Shown in pieces: positions 8,601-20,083 of a stretch of 64,000 bases of DNA (position 1 is its first letter; each line of letters begins with the position of its first letter). Location: the NCBI RefSeq assembly GCF_964204645.1, contig NC_134028.1:8535001-8599000 (forward strand), in the 5' to 3' direction. Origin of the DNA: Tubulanus polymorphus. Its lineage: Eukaryota; Nemertea; Palaeonemertea; Tubulaniformes; Tubulanidae. The translations under genes were made by a program, and so were the position numbers. Under the pieces are notes generated by a model. That model was not told the origin of the DNA. It was given only the letters and a program-made list of their open reading frames with translations, and searched no databases.

Positions 8601-10987
8601 GTTGACAGTTACTAGGCTGAAACATAATTGAGTCACCGGTAAATCTTCGGTTAATCTAAAACAGGCATGTGAATCTGGCTGTATGATTACTGAACCTGAA
8701 AATTCGTTACTGCAAAAAGTTAGCAGCGTGTACATGTATCATGTATGAACCTGTTTTCGTGCTCTGTGCAAATGTAAATTTTTTGTGGAGCAATAAACTG
8801 ATTGTAATTGTAAAAAAAATCTAAGCGCTCGGTTAACCATGTAGCTGCTTCATTTTCCAACCTGGCAGATTTACTTGTAGCAATGATTTAATTCACTACA
8901 ATTTTTAATTTTTTACACAAGGTGCTGCTCTGTTAGGTTTATTCGGCAAGTGGATTAAACGATTTGGTAGAGATCCCATTGTATTGTTCGGTTTCCTAGT
9001 AAACATAACGGCGTATTATCTGATATTCTTAAATCTTCCACAAATGTCTCCCATCGAAGAAACTGATGGTGCGGTTTATGTGGACTTCGGGTAAATGTTC
9101 TTTAAGATGATTTTAAAGACCGATTGTTAAGTACCGATACGTGTGTAAGCTGTACCTAGGACCAAAAGTATAAAGTCAAAAGCATATACAATCTCTGTAC
9201 ATTTATGTAGCCTCGTAGAGAAAGTGAAGATACAAGATACAAGTATACAAGTATAAATGTACATTCCTGAAAAAGTAATGTATGGTGGTCTTATTTTTTC
9301 TCAATATTTGAGTATGGTATAAATGTAGAACCCAACTATTCTTAATGTTTACCAGGTAACGAGCAATGAGTTTCTTTATCTTTTTGCATACGGGTGCTCG
9401 TCTTAGTACCAATATTTACCAATGTTAGATAACCGGCGAAATACACTATTTTTGGGTACCAGTATAAACCTAATGAATAGTCCCATATAGATTTTCAAAC
9501 CAATCATATTTGAATCATTTATGAAAATTCGAATTAATAGTACCGGTAATAAGTTTAAGATGAAATTCCTTTTTAGAAATTTTTCCAAGTATTTGGTGGT
9601 GATCTGTGCATTCCTTATAGGCTTGGGTGATTGTTGTTTTAATACTCAGGTTAGTAGGTTATTGGTGTATTGATGTTTTTACTTCGAAAAATGGGAATAC
9701 TCCATGTATTACAAACTTATTGAAGAAGGGGAGGGGAATGATAACGAATAAATGAAATATAGGTGAGCCGCTTCCATAGTCATGGCTTACATTAAGATTA
9801 GTCTAAGACCAAGTCTAAGAGTTCTATAGCCAATTTAACAACTTAAGGCCAGTCTTGTGATTTATGACCCCTTCCAGAGATTAAGTGAACTTTAGAACGC
9901 CCCCCCCCCCCCAGAAGGGGAGGGTAGGGGCATTCGATATGCAATAAATATGAACTGAACTGATCTGTGTTTTTAATATTCTATTATTTTGCAGATATAT
10001 TCAATACTAGGATTTTTATACGCTGAGGACAGTGCTCCGGCTTTTGCCTTGTATCAATTCCTCCAGGTAACAATATCACAAGTAATATATTGTTCTCAAA
10101 ATCTGATATAGCAACAATTCATTCGCACAAAACTCATTGAATTAGATACCAGTTTCACATTTTCTTGTTATATGTATAAAGCAAAATCAGTTAAAATTGG
10201 TTAAATAATCAAACTTGACTCGCGACTGTGGAACTGGGTCCAGTTTACAGAATGCTTCAGTGATCTATTGCTAGCTTTGCATTTTGGTCAATAATCAATT
10301 AGACATGCAACGCTATCCTATCATCATCAACAAACAAAATTCATCACTTACTTCATCATAGTCTGTATATTCTTCCAATCATGAAATCAATCATGAAATC
10401 CGTATGCGGTAAACCTTGCTTAATTCAGACAAGCTGGGACCGGCAAAATGCCTTTTTGTCTGAGTTTGTTAAATGTCCGGGTCTCGCTATACGGGTTTGA
10501 CATCGCTATCAAACCATGGAGCTAGTTTCATAAACTAGTTTTCATTATGTTAGACCCTATATACGTTTTTGCTTGAGTTAAACCTTATAGCACAATGAAC
10601 TACTCAAACCAATCTTAATTGGTCATAACCAATCTTGATTAAGAATTTAAGAACACTTTTGGACTAAATCATGCAACTGGGTCCCTTGGGCCATAGGAAC
10701 TACATGTATATAGGTATTCTATCAAATTGATGCATGTAATGTGTAAACCTTCCATTTCATTTATACATAGACATTTCATATGGAGTAGAATAATCATTTT
10801 CTTATATCGGCTTCAGGCGGTGTTGGCTGCTATTGGCTTTTTCTACAGTACAGCCCTACGGCTCGAGTTTCAGCTACTGATAATGGTCATAGGAACAACT
10901 TTAGGAACTCTGTCTTTTTTCGTGGTCGAGCACTCAGGAAGTGTACATAATCGCAGAGGGTATGCAGAGATAGGTTCCAGTATATGA
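5684..10987 (+). CDS. MFSD11-like: MFSD11/UNC-93-like transporter, copy A (exons 2-13; exon 1 not found)
   Basis: Twelve exons with consensus splice sites: 5684-5748, 5835-5942, 6363-6442, 6535-6631, 6955-7149, 7551-7594, 7689-7754, 8303-8428, 8922-9090, 9577-9649, 9995-10066, 10817-10987. They encode 421 residues; with a usual 33-residue first exon the protein would be about 454 aa, close to human MFSD11 (449). Hallmarks are LWTAQGSYLT, SGIFWALFQ, LTFFSGVYGTSVGHSKRFG, the GLIGICGIFIGVGEILGG stretch, GLGDCCFNTQ and SAPAFALYQF, spread over a 12-helix major-facilitator fold. The terminal exon reads through to a RRGYAEIGSSI-like end, matching the human C-terminus, whereas copies B-E splice to an extra exon. 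A is therefore the closest to the ancestral form. An AATAAA at 11048-11053 can serve polyadenylation. The first exon is absent from 1-5683. Substrate is unknown for this family. Confidence 0.85.
7858..8235. mobile_element. Fold-back (MITE-like) palindrome in intron 8 of copy A
   Basis: Two inverted arms of about 120 bp (about 7880-7990 and 8000-8125) meet in a near-perfect palindrome at 7977-8038, with AATGGCGCCTGGAAACTG on one side and its complement on the other. The outer ends GATGCGCCATACACCACAC (7858 on) and the complement near 8209-8230 also match, but the right arm is interrupted by about 85 bp of other sequence. No ORF lies inside. The core word AATGGCGCCTGGAAACT recurs near 37335 and 39808, linking it to the duplicated units there. 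Confidence 0.7.
8730..8818 (+). repeat. Probable retroposon 3' tail in intron 9 of copy A
   Basis: The stretch ends in AATAAACTGATTGTAATTG followed by a run of A, as expected of a reverse-transcribed 3' end. It interrupts intron 9, which is otherwise unremarkable. The source family is not identified. Confidence 0.35.
9765..9880. repeat. Diverged M6-like MITE in intron 11 of copy A
   Basis: CATAGTCATGGCTTACATTA, AGTCTAAGACCAAGTCTAAG and TTCTATAGCCAATTTAACAA match the core of M6 at 52225-52300. The outer GGGGCC ends are lost. A short C run follows at 9900-9912. Confidence 0.6.
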
Positions 10988-12027
10988 AATGATCAAAGCA
11001 CCAAAAATTTCTTCCAAAACGACTCTTTATATATTTTTTGCACGGCAAATAAAATTTTATAAGAAATGAAATATATTGATATTTGTAATTATGTATTTTT
11101 AATGTGTTCTAAAAATAAAACTGTCCATAATATATATCTTCATTTTGGTTTCGTCCCATTCACTGGATTTTAAATTTGGATTTGTCTTACTGGTATATAA
11201 ACCAGATTCATTTATCAGATCACCTGTTCAGTGGTCTTCACAAGAGGTAGTGTCAGTAGAGCCTGTTCCACAGTTTGCTAGTAGATTTGACTACAGGACC
11301 CAATTCCACGGATACCGGTTAGAATATCAATCCATAATATTAATCTAGAGTTAAAGCATTGGAAACGATCTGATTTTGACGAGGAAATCAAACTTGACCA
11401 GAACCGCGGACCCGAGCCTGCAGACTGATTGAACTATAAATGAACTATTTCAACTCGAGAACCTATGGAAGAAGTAAAACCTCGGTTCAACCCAATTCAA
11501 CCACGCCCACTTGAGTTAGGCGCAAGATTGGCCAGGTTATCAACATCCCTCAGTCTAGAGATTTAACCCAGTTGATGGGACCGAGACCTTTGAAACCAGA
11601 CTTGCCCCACGATAGATACATAGTCCTGTATTAGACTAACCAAGAATTACAGTAAACATCGTTTTACTCGCACACGGACAAATCTAGCCGGTTCCTGTTC
11701 GTTTGAGTTAAGCAACGTTAACTGTAGTTCGTTTCAATTATTTCGCTCATGGTATACCGTGAGAATGAAATTTTAACCAACACTCACGGAATATTTGAGT
11801 ATTAACCTAAATTCATCAGTGCAATGTTTTAAGAAGAACTCGAAAACTTATATTATATATATCATGTTTTATTTTATACTGATGTAAAGCGCACTGATAA
11901 CACTTTGTAGGAGTGCGCTATGTAAGAAAATAAATTATCATTATTACTATCAAAATAAATTATCCCAGATTGCCAAAACACGTAAATTGCAGTATAAGGT
12001 TATACGTATGTCTAATATACATGTACG
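10988..12027. other. Spacer between copies A and B with retroposon debris
   Basis: Beyond the probable 3' UTR of A there is no supported gene. Around 11860-11960 lies GATGTAAAGCGCACTGATAAC and later GAGTGCGCTATGTAAG with AATAAATTATCATTATT, the typical tail of invertebrate SINE/LINE retroposons. Between 11300 and 11640 are scattered words such as GGACCCAATTCCAC, related to the GGGNCCAGTT MITE ends seen in the myosin introns, but no complete element could be drawn. Confidence 0.4.
11048..11053 (+). terminator. Polyadenylation signal AATAAA of copy A
   Basis: The hexamer lies 60 bp after the stop codon of copy A. A second one occurs near 11117. Placement fits a short 3' UTR. Confidence 0.5.
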
Positions 12028-12098
12028 TATTCGTTGAACAAATATGAACTTTCATGCCAATGAGTTTGTATTCGGTTAATTAAAAGGGGACACCTTAT
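12028..12098 (+). promoter_or_regulatory. Conserved 5' block of copy B (probable promoter)
   Basis: TTCGTTGAACAAATATGAAC, then CTTTCATGCCAATGA, then TTAAAAGGGGACACCTTAT lie 60-130 bp upstream of the ATG. The same ordered words occur upstream of D (minus strand, 30391-30450) and E (31762-31830), and in weaker form upstream of C (about 19970-20030), while the sequence around them has diverged. This suggests a shared core promoter or 5' UTR element. No TATA box is evident. Confidence 0.5.
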
Positions 12099-12154
12099 CA
12101 TTAGAACTGACCATAGCTTAACTTGACTTGTAGTTAATAGCGACATATAGAATT

Positions 12155-15100
12155 ATGGCGGAATTCTGCGATATCCGACTGGCTCGAATTATCGTTCTTG
12201 GACTATCATTCACGTTGATCTTTACTGCGTTTCAAACATGTTGTATGATTGAGGTATTCATAGATTTTAAATTGGTTTGGTTTTCTTCTGGAGATTTATT
12301 GTTCTATTTGGGTGTTGCCTCTGAGCCACAGATGTTTCACTTACTCGATTCCTCTATCGGGTCTGACTTGATTCGTTTCAACGGTAACTGTTTTTGGGCT
12401 CTTTTGATCCGTGATCAAGTTCCGCAGTTGGAGGCTGAAATCATGTAAGTCGGGGCTTTGTTCACAGGTGCGGGTTTAGTTTCAGATATACAGATTTGCA
12501 GGTTTGATTTTGTGACCCTAGTTTTAGTAGTAGGGGTTAATCTCGACAGGACTTAAAGGGTTTTCTACTTTGTGGACCAGTTTCCGGGAATTTGATTTGT
12601 CTTAATGACTTTTTTACATTTGAGTTACCCACCAGGTTATAGTCATTCTATATCAGTTGTGGGTTGAGATAAAGTTTCATTTTGCAGCAAACGGTTATCG
12701 AAGGTGCAATTAACGAACCAAACAGTACATTCACTGGAAACGGATATACAAGGTTTGTCCAATAAGATAAAAACCCACTATAGACAAATTAAAAGAATTT
12801 TAAAATCGAGAATTCATTTAATCAAAAAATATAAAATATAAAATACACGACCCTAAAAATCATCGTCAGGTGTGGTTTTAACGTTTGTTCATTTAACCAA
12901 CAATTGACCTGCCTTCTTCAATCTTGATGTCAGGAATAGTTTTCTGGAACTTGTCTTTAACATGTTGCGTTTCATTTTGTATTCCAGCTTGGCAATACTC
13001 TATGTCGCGTTTGCTGTAACAAATTGGGCGGCTCCGTCAATCATAAGTGTCTTAGGCCTCAAGATATCATTGATCGCATCTGGCGTTATTTACGCGTGGG
13101 TATTCTTATTTGATTTAGAGGATTGAAGTGAAACACATTTGAAATTACCGATTTTTGTTCCGTTATTCTTTCAGCTTGTTCATAGCTTCATTTTTGAAAC
13201 CAATGACCTGGGCACTATACACCATGTCAGTCCTTGTGGGATCTGCTGGAGCAGGTCAGTAGTGTTTCTGTGTTGAATATCTTCAGCGTGTGAAAACAAT
13301 ATGTATAATCTGGACAGCCACGATTTCCTTGAACTATATGATTAAGCCTATCATTCGACTAGCCGATGCGCAAAATTTTGTGATGTATCTCTGAAGCAAA
13401 AATACCGTGGAATAACGAACACGGTATCGGGGTTAAACTATATGTTTTTAATTCATTTCAGTTTTATGGACGGCACAAGGAAGTTACTTGACAATAAATT
13501 CTGATTCAGTTACAATACCGATAACAAGTGGCATTTTCTGGGCATTGTTCCAGAGCAGGTACTGTGGGACGTTTTATTTGTTTCGGAATCGAATTCCTGT
13601 TTAAAAACGTGAAAATTGAAGAAATCAGAAATTGAAGCATTATCATAATAATAATATCATGAATAATTTATCGTGAAAACTGTACAAATTCTTCACTCTC
13701 GAACGTTTTCAATAGCGATTGAAGGAAATCCATCACTGGACTCCTTTCTCGCTGTGGCTGGAGAGTAATGAACTGAAATGGTCCGGAAATTGAGAAAATA
13801 CACTTACAATGAAAATGTCTCTATTTTTCAGCATGTTGTTCGGAAACCTGTACGTCTATTTTACTTTCAAAGGCAATATAACGGTGGATGCCGAAACCAG
13901 GACTACGTTATTTTCAGTATTTACAGCAGTTTGCGCGGCGGGCGTTTTGACTTTCACGATATTGTTTTGTTTGAAGGATCGGAAAGAGAACGTCGAATCT
14001 GCACAATCGGAAAAGCCAATCAATTCAGTGTATGTCTCTGATCTACGTATGTACAGGCTGTCCCGTAAAAAATGTCACTCAGGTTTGATTAGTTCTAGTT
14101 AATTCTAATACACAGAGTTATGTACTTCAATCAATTTCTTCTATAATGAAGCCATAGGATGTTTACTTCATACTGAAAAACTTTCGTGGAAAATCACTGA
14201 TGCATCAATTAGGACCTAGAAGTGGTGATCGACAAAGTGTCAATTTGGTCATTTATTTCAATTATTCCAACTATAGCACTTGAATTATGAAAAGAGTTGC
14301 CGATTGAAACAATTCATACGTTAATCCCAAAATTGTTTTAATGAACTGCAACCGAGTGTCTCAATTTTGTACTTCGATTTAAACAAAAAATTCGACCGCC
14401 GATCACACAAGTATATCTGTTCTTCGATTTCCGATATCAAAATCAAACCCTCTGTTTCGCTCCAGGCCGGTGTGGTGGGTTTGTAAGGGAAACCAACTCA
14501 AAAAAAAATCAAACGAAATCTATCAATCAAATGAATAACAGGGTCAATCCCTATTTTAAGATAATAGAAACCCAAAACCTTAACCATTTCACAGCAGTGA
14601 ACATCCACTGGCTTCATTCTAGACCAAATTAATCAAAGTACATATAACTAAGTTGATAACAAACTAAGTGAAATTTCCTATGGTACACCCTTTACACATA
14701 ACGTATCATTCCCCGGATTTTTTTTTCCAAATGACTTTTTTCCTTCCACAGCAAACAAGACGACCGCAGTCCAGGCCCAGTACAAGCCCTCAGTGAGTTG
14801 AACCATTCACTTTCGAATACATACTGTCGAACTGCATCTATTTCTTGCTTTTTCTTATTCGTTTATTTACAGAAAAATCATTTCAGTTATTCATAACAGG
14901 ACGTATGCTGCTGCTCAGTATTACATTTGGATTTACGGGTATGAATAAACTTATTAGGATAGTCTTTTCGCGCTGATCACATTTCTATGAATAGGAAGAT
15001 GTCATACATTCTGTAAACCATATGCCAAGAGGCAAACACTTTGGATTTTTCACGTTATATTTTACATATATACAAAAATATTGTTAACAAGTTTCGGCTA

Positions 15101-18100
15101 ACCAATGTTGCCTTCATTAGAATCTGAATCACGATCGGTAAGCTTCAAATCAGTAACGGCGTTTTGGACATATTTTACCTTAACTGCCCCTACGCAAATG
15201 CGCAATCCCTATTGCCAAGAAAAGTTATCGCTGCAAATCCATCCTTGATTTTCAATTTCGATATTCAGGTCTTTCGCTCACATTCTTCAGTGGTGTTTAT
15301 GGAACATGCGTCGGTCATTCGAAACGGTTTGGTACCGATGCTAAAGGTCTGATCGGAATTTGTGGAATATTCATCGGAGCTGGTGAAATTCTCGGTAATA
15401 TTTTCTAAGTGATCTTCAATAATAAGGAACTCGCAATAAACGTATTTCTATATTTTTCTATCTGTGTTAATCAGGTGGCACTCTTTTTGGCATATGCGGT
15501 AAATGGATGAAACGATTTGGTAGAGATCCGATCATACTGTTTGGTTTTCTCGTAAATATAACGACGTATTATCTGATATTTTTGAATCTTCCACAAATGT
15601 CCCCAATTGAGGATACCTACGGCGCCGTGTATGTGGATTTTGGGTGAGTACGCCATGCTCATATTCAAATTTTCAGGAACATTTTATATGAATATATTTG
15701 ACTTGAATTGTGTCCGACTGATCGTACGTATTTCCAAGCCGTTGACAAACAGCGCAGCTGGAATATCTATCGTTTCTGTTTTGTAGTTGTTAATTGTATG
15801 ATTGGGAAAAACAATCTTTATCAAATCTTGAGACGGAATTTATTTCAGATACTATTCAAAGCATCTGGCGGTAATCTGTGGATTTCTAGTGGGTTTGGGC
15901 GACAGTAGTTTTAATACACAGGTATATAAAACAAATAAATTCCTGATAAAAGGCAAACACATTTCATGATCCTTCGATACTCGAGCGTGAAAAAATATCT
16001 TCTACCATCAGTTCATTGAGCATTTAAGAATGAATCAATCTAACTTACATAACATTTGAATCTTTGCATCGTTATGCCTATCTGTATGTCTGTATATATT
16101 TTGATTACGTCGCAACGTAAAATACAATGATTATATTTGTATATCAATGTAAAAACCATCATTATGAACTGTATCTATCTTCATTATCCTAAAATATCTC
16201 GTAAGAGATATGGAAGTACTACGTATTTTTACCCAATGGGATAAAACCATGAAATTTACCCCACAACATAACGCTGCCCAATCACTTAATTTGGTATTTT
16301 TCAGGTTTATTCCATTCTCGGGTCACTATATCCTGATGACAGTGCTCCTGCATTTGCACTTTATAAATTTTTTCAGGTAACGTTCACCTTTGTTCCTAAA
16401 TATATACTTACCGATTTCCGATGGAAATTAACAAGTTCTTTATCTCCAATGAAATCCTGAAAAATTAAAAGTTAGACAGATGATGGGTAATATGACGCAT
16501 ATGAACAATGCATTTTTCATCTATAGCTGTTTTGATTTTCTTTTTTTGTCTAGTCTTTGTTCACTGCCGTTGGATTTTTCTACAGTACAGTCCTAGAGCT
16601 TCAATTCCAGCTGTTGATTATGGTCATAGGAACGACTACAGCAACTCTGTCATTTTTCGTGGTCGAATGGTCAACGATCAAGAAAATTAGCGGTGAGTGT
16701 GAATATAAGTTCTGGGAAGGGATTGTCGAAAGTAATGAACTGAAGTAGTTGTATTCGTATGGCTCTTAGTGATTCGAGCTCATTCCCCGCTCATTTGATC
16801 CGTTCAAACTTCGTGTTAAATAAAACATTCGTCGAAAATGTATTCAACTTCGCACGTACGTGCGAGATTTGGTATATTTTCAGTATATCATTTCGCGAAA
16901 AGAAAAATATTGAGTTATTGAGTAATTAACAAAAATTGAATTGAAAGATATACAGGGTGTCCCATTAATTACTATACATAAAGAACTGCCTGTCATTTTC
17001 AAACCGTTTGAGATAAATCAGCCAAATCTTCAGGAGAGATGGACTACAATAATACTTTTCACCACAAAAAATTACTTTACTATAATCCAATTAGTTTACA
17101 AAATATGCTAGATGGGAGAACCTTTCAATTTTATCACTTGATTCAGTCTATTGTTGAAATTTCTCAGTACGTCGCCAATCATCTGTGTTATTGCAGATGT
17201 TTCTCTTGAAATCATCAATAGTTTCTGGTTTGTTTTGGCACACTGTGTCCTTCAGCTAGCCCCACAAGTCCAGTGGATTTAGGTCAGGCGAGTATGGGGC
17301 CCAGTCGTTTACAGTTTGCAGCGCTGTGATTCTGTCACCGAAATGCCTATGCAGAACATCAATTGTTTTGCGTGCTGCAAGACATTGCGCACCATCCTGT
17401 TGGAACCACACTGGATTGAGACTTCCTCTAGACGAAGTTTTGTAATAGAGTACTGAATCGGCATCTTATGATAGCCGGCTCCATTCATAGTCAGCATTTC
17501 CTTTTTAGTCAAAAAAGTATAGGCCGATTATAGGCCCACCGGATGACCTCTGCATGACAAATCGAAAGATCTCACCTCGTAGACAACAGACAGCTCACTT
17601 GATGACTTGGCAATCAAATAGGGATTCTTAACCCCAAAATCTATGGAACATCTGATATCTACTGATAGAAAGATTTGGTTTCCTAAAACCAGCATACCAT
17701 CTAGGCTTTTTGTTTCAGAGATATAGAAATGATTTAACAGTGATCTGTTCTAAATCAGAATTACACAAAATCACTACAACAATGTAATCAATTGCTAGGA
17801 AATCACTAAGCATATTACCATAGAAAACCACGAAAATAATCAAAAAGTACCGTTACATTCTATCATTTGGTGGAAAATCAAAACATTTCATTAAGAAATG
17901 TGGATGATACAGGCAGTTCTTTACGTATAGTAATTAATGGGACATGTAGAATCGCAAAATTTAGTTGTACATCCGATGCTTCAATTGCAATACGCAGGTT
18001 CCAAAAAGAAGTTTCCAGTTACTAGACGCCATTTTGTGGCGGTCCTCGAGGTCGCCATTGTTGAAAAGCCGCACCTTCCTTTTCTTGGACCCCAAACATA

Positions 18101-18203
18101 CTAAATGATATTTTGAAAATTTGCAGATAAGCCACCGAATGAAATGCAAGTGGCTGTCGTCAGTGTGACTAAAGGACAAGAAACCGAACAAACAAAGATG
18201 TGA
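12155..18203 (+). CDS. MFSD11-like: MFSD11/UNC-93-like transporter, copy B (complete, 14 exons, 469 aa)
   Basis: Exons: 12155-12253, 12688-12752, 12988-13095, 13175-13254, 13462-13558, 13832-14029, 14752-14792, 14873-14938, 15269-15394, 15475-15643, 15849-15921, 16305-16376, 16554-16692, 18127-18203. All have GT-AG ends and sum to 1410 nt. Exon 1 encodes MAEFCDIRLARIIVLGLSF and FTAFQTCCMIE, corresponding to human MFSD11 helix 1. Later landmarks are NWAAPSIISVLGLKISLIA, VLWTAQGSYLTINS, FGNLYVYFTFKGNITVDAET, FSGVYGTCVGHSKRFGTDAK, GLGDSSFNTQVYSILGSLYP and the last helix ending FFVVEWSTIKKIS. Twelve membrane spans are expected, with the SP-KQDDRSPGPVQALKKSF loop in the middle. Exon 14 adds a charged tail ending GQETEQTKM that copy A lacks. 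Intron 13 carries a mariner-type insertion and intron 6 a dispersed repeat. If intron 13 were retained, the frame would end 18 codons after exon 13. It is an orphan transporter in its family; the substrate is unknown. Confidence 0.9.
14339..14572 (+). repeat. Dispersed repeat R3, copy 1 (intron 6 of B)
   Basis: About 230 bp containing CGACCGCCGATCACACAAG, CTTCGATTTCCGAT, TTTCGCTCCAGGCCGG, GTGTGGTGGGTTTGTAAGG and CAATCCCTATTTTAAG. The same order of words is found at 32885-33116 (+) and 57757-57960 (-). Its three positions are unrelated (intron 6 of B, intron 5 of E, myosin intron 4), so it is a mobile repeat, probably SINE-like. No clear pol III boxes were found. Confidence 0.7.
16953..17946 (-). 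mobile_element. Mariner/Tc1-type DNA transposon, decayed, in intron 13 of copy B
   Basis: The 994-bp insert has inverted ends: GTCCCATTAATTACTATAC plus TAAAGAACTGCC near the left end, and its complement near the right, flanked by TA (16951-16952 and 17947-17948). The outermost right bases are eroded relative to the left CAGGGTGTCCC. On the minus strand WFQQDGA (near 17387-17407) and YSPDLNPLDLW (near 17265-17305) are the second and third catalytic-region signatures of a mariner/IS630-family DDE transposase; they are in one frame that soon hits a stop. The first catalytic Asp region was not recognised. Copy C has an uninterrupted intron at the matching place, so the insertion followed the B/C duplication. 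Confidence 0.85.
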
Positions 18204-18552
18204 AGAAATACCCGTCATTAGCTTCAAGTTAAAATTGCAGTGTTTTATGTTTATAATACAAACAATTTTCATATAGTTTTCGACTTAATCTAAAAATGAC
18301 GTAAAATCGTTCTTTAATAGAGAAGATATTTTTGTTAGCTCGTGTGTATCATCAATTTACTAGATAAGATTTGTATTTTCAAAACAAAAACAAAACTCGC
18401 TTTATTTTTCTGGTTTTGAAATTTCGGAAGGAAATTTTCTTTTTAAAGCGGGAGGATCAATACTATACAATGCGAATGCAAAAACACAAACATAAAGTCC
18501 TGCAAACATCTAGAATGTGAGACTAAGACGAGACGATTCCTGCGCCGCCCCA

Positions 18553-18600
18553 GGTTAGCCTAACCACGGATAAGCCACTAACCACGGTTAGGCTAACAGG
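18553..18600. repeat. Short inverted repeat (hairpin)
   Basis: GGTTAGCCTAACCACGG and its near-complement ACCACGGTTAGGCTAAC face each other across about a dozen bases. This could be the remnant of a small fold-back element. No gene is nearby. Confidence 0.5.
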
Positions 18601-18654
18601 GTTTTCCTGTGGTGGGTTCATAAAGGACACTACCGATCTAATACACAACAGAGG

Positions 18655-18752
18655 CAATTTTTTTTTTAAGATCAAATAATAAAAAAATGACAAGACAACT
18701 CCTTTTTTAAGATTAAATAATCAAAAAAGACAAGACAACTCGTTTTAAGCGA
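18655..18752 (+). repeat. Tandem duplication of a ~48-bp unit
   Basis: Two adjacent units share TTTTTTAAGAT(C/T)AAATAAT, a run of A and GACAAGACAACTC. They lie 450 bp downstream of copy B in the spacer before C. Confidence 0.6.
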
Positions 18753-19969
18753 CTTAACAATCATGAACCGATAACTTTTTTCTTCTAAGGGAATAAATCA
18801 ATTCTCGAAAATGTCATTATTTAGCAGTTTGAGAGTCACAGCGGCAGGACAATCAGTGGGACGATGGTATATGAAATGTGACAACAGCGCTCTTTTCTGC
18901 CGCTTTGAGTCCAAGGAATGAACGATCACCCCCTAGAACGCTGGGACCATATTTTTTGTTGTAGAATGTATCTGCGGGTATATCGGCTAGCTTCAGTTTT
19001 AGGAATGATAATTGACTCTTTTTTCGACGGATCAGGTGCTCTATTTACCGCACTACGACCAGTCTTAAGGTGCTTTGCATTGTATTTTCAGCGTTTTTTC
19101 TCTATCCGTTTCGAATTTCTTTTTCGTTTGCTGTGTATGGTTTTCGTAGATTTCTTGACCGTTGCGACAATTGGCATTCTGGGCACGACACCCTTTGCCA
19201 TTCCACTGTATACCAAACTGCCAGAAATTTGGATAAGAAATAAATTATATCTTCATCGGTTTTAAATTCATTTATTTGCTTCTGCAGTTTTTTGGGCTGA
19301 CCGTACTATTTCTGACTGCGTTTCCGCGGATGGTCAAAAGATCCATCTTTTTATATTGGAGGCTTTCGAAACAAAAATGAGCTCACGCTTTCAATTAAAC
19401 ATGTACCATTGCTTTCATTTTATATATTTTCATAACCGTACTTGCATGGTGCCGTTCTGCATTTAGAGTCTTGTTGAAATGGTTCTTATGATTGTATACG
19501 CAATTTTTCTCTTTGGATTTAAAGCGAGTAATAGCATCATTAATGCAGAAAACCCGTTATCTCCGCTGTGCAGATAGCTTTTACGTGTTATATCATCATC
19601 ATAATAATTCAACAATGATTGCATTTGCAAAAGGATTTCACGAAGGAAAGAGTGACATTGAGAAGGAAATATTAATTGCATTATGCTAGATCAATTCCGA
19701 ATCCGCAGTGTTTTCTTGACCGAATATTGAAAGCACTGAAAGGTACATAGTTAACGCATTCCGGATCTCGGGTCGACCTGCATCCTTGGGAATAGAAAAA
19801 AGAAAACAATGAAAAATTAAAAACAAAGAAAATTAAGAAGCATTCAAAAGCAGGATTTCTTTTTCGAAAAACGAAATTCTTTCTCATTTTTTTTAATGTC
19901 CCGACCGTACGTACACCCAAACAGAGGCTTGTATATAGGAAATATATTACCAAAACGTGTAGTAGAAGC
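18753..19969. other. Spacer between copies B and C, no supported gene
   Basis: Open frames of 115 codons (18918-19265, +) and 90 codons (19681-19953, -) occur but show no domain, no paralogue and no splice context. A piece reading TAATGCAGAAAACCCGTTAT (about 19540-19559) recurs near 30642-30661, in the D/E spacer, so part of this spacer was duplicated along with the genes. Confidence 0.4.
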
Positions 19970-20083
19970 GCTTTATTCGTTTAACAACGAACTTTCCCGC
20001 AAATTACTAGTCGGTGCGCCATCATAAATTATAAAACTGACAAACCCGTCCTTGGCATGCCGCTAATAGCGACAGGCAAAGTC

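Noticed and set aside
18918-19265. 115-codon frame downstream of copy B
   Set aside because: Hydrophobic but with no family match, no paralogue beside other copies and no splice context.
19760-19775. GGGTCGACCTGCA resembles a cloning-vector polylinker
   Set aside because: Only about a dozen bases match, without neighbouring polylinker sites; chance or coincidence is enough.
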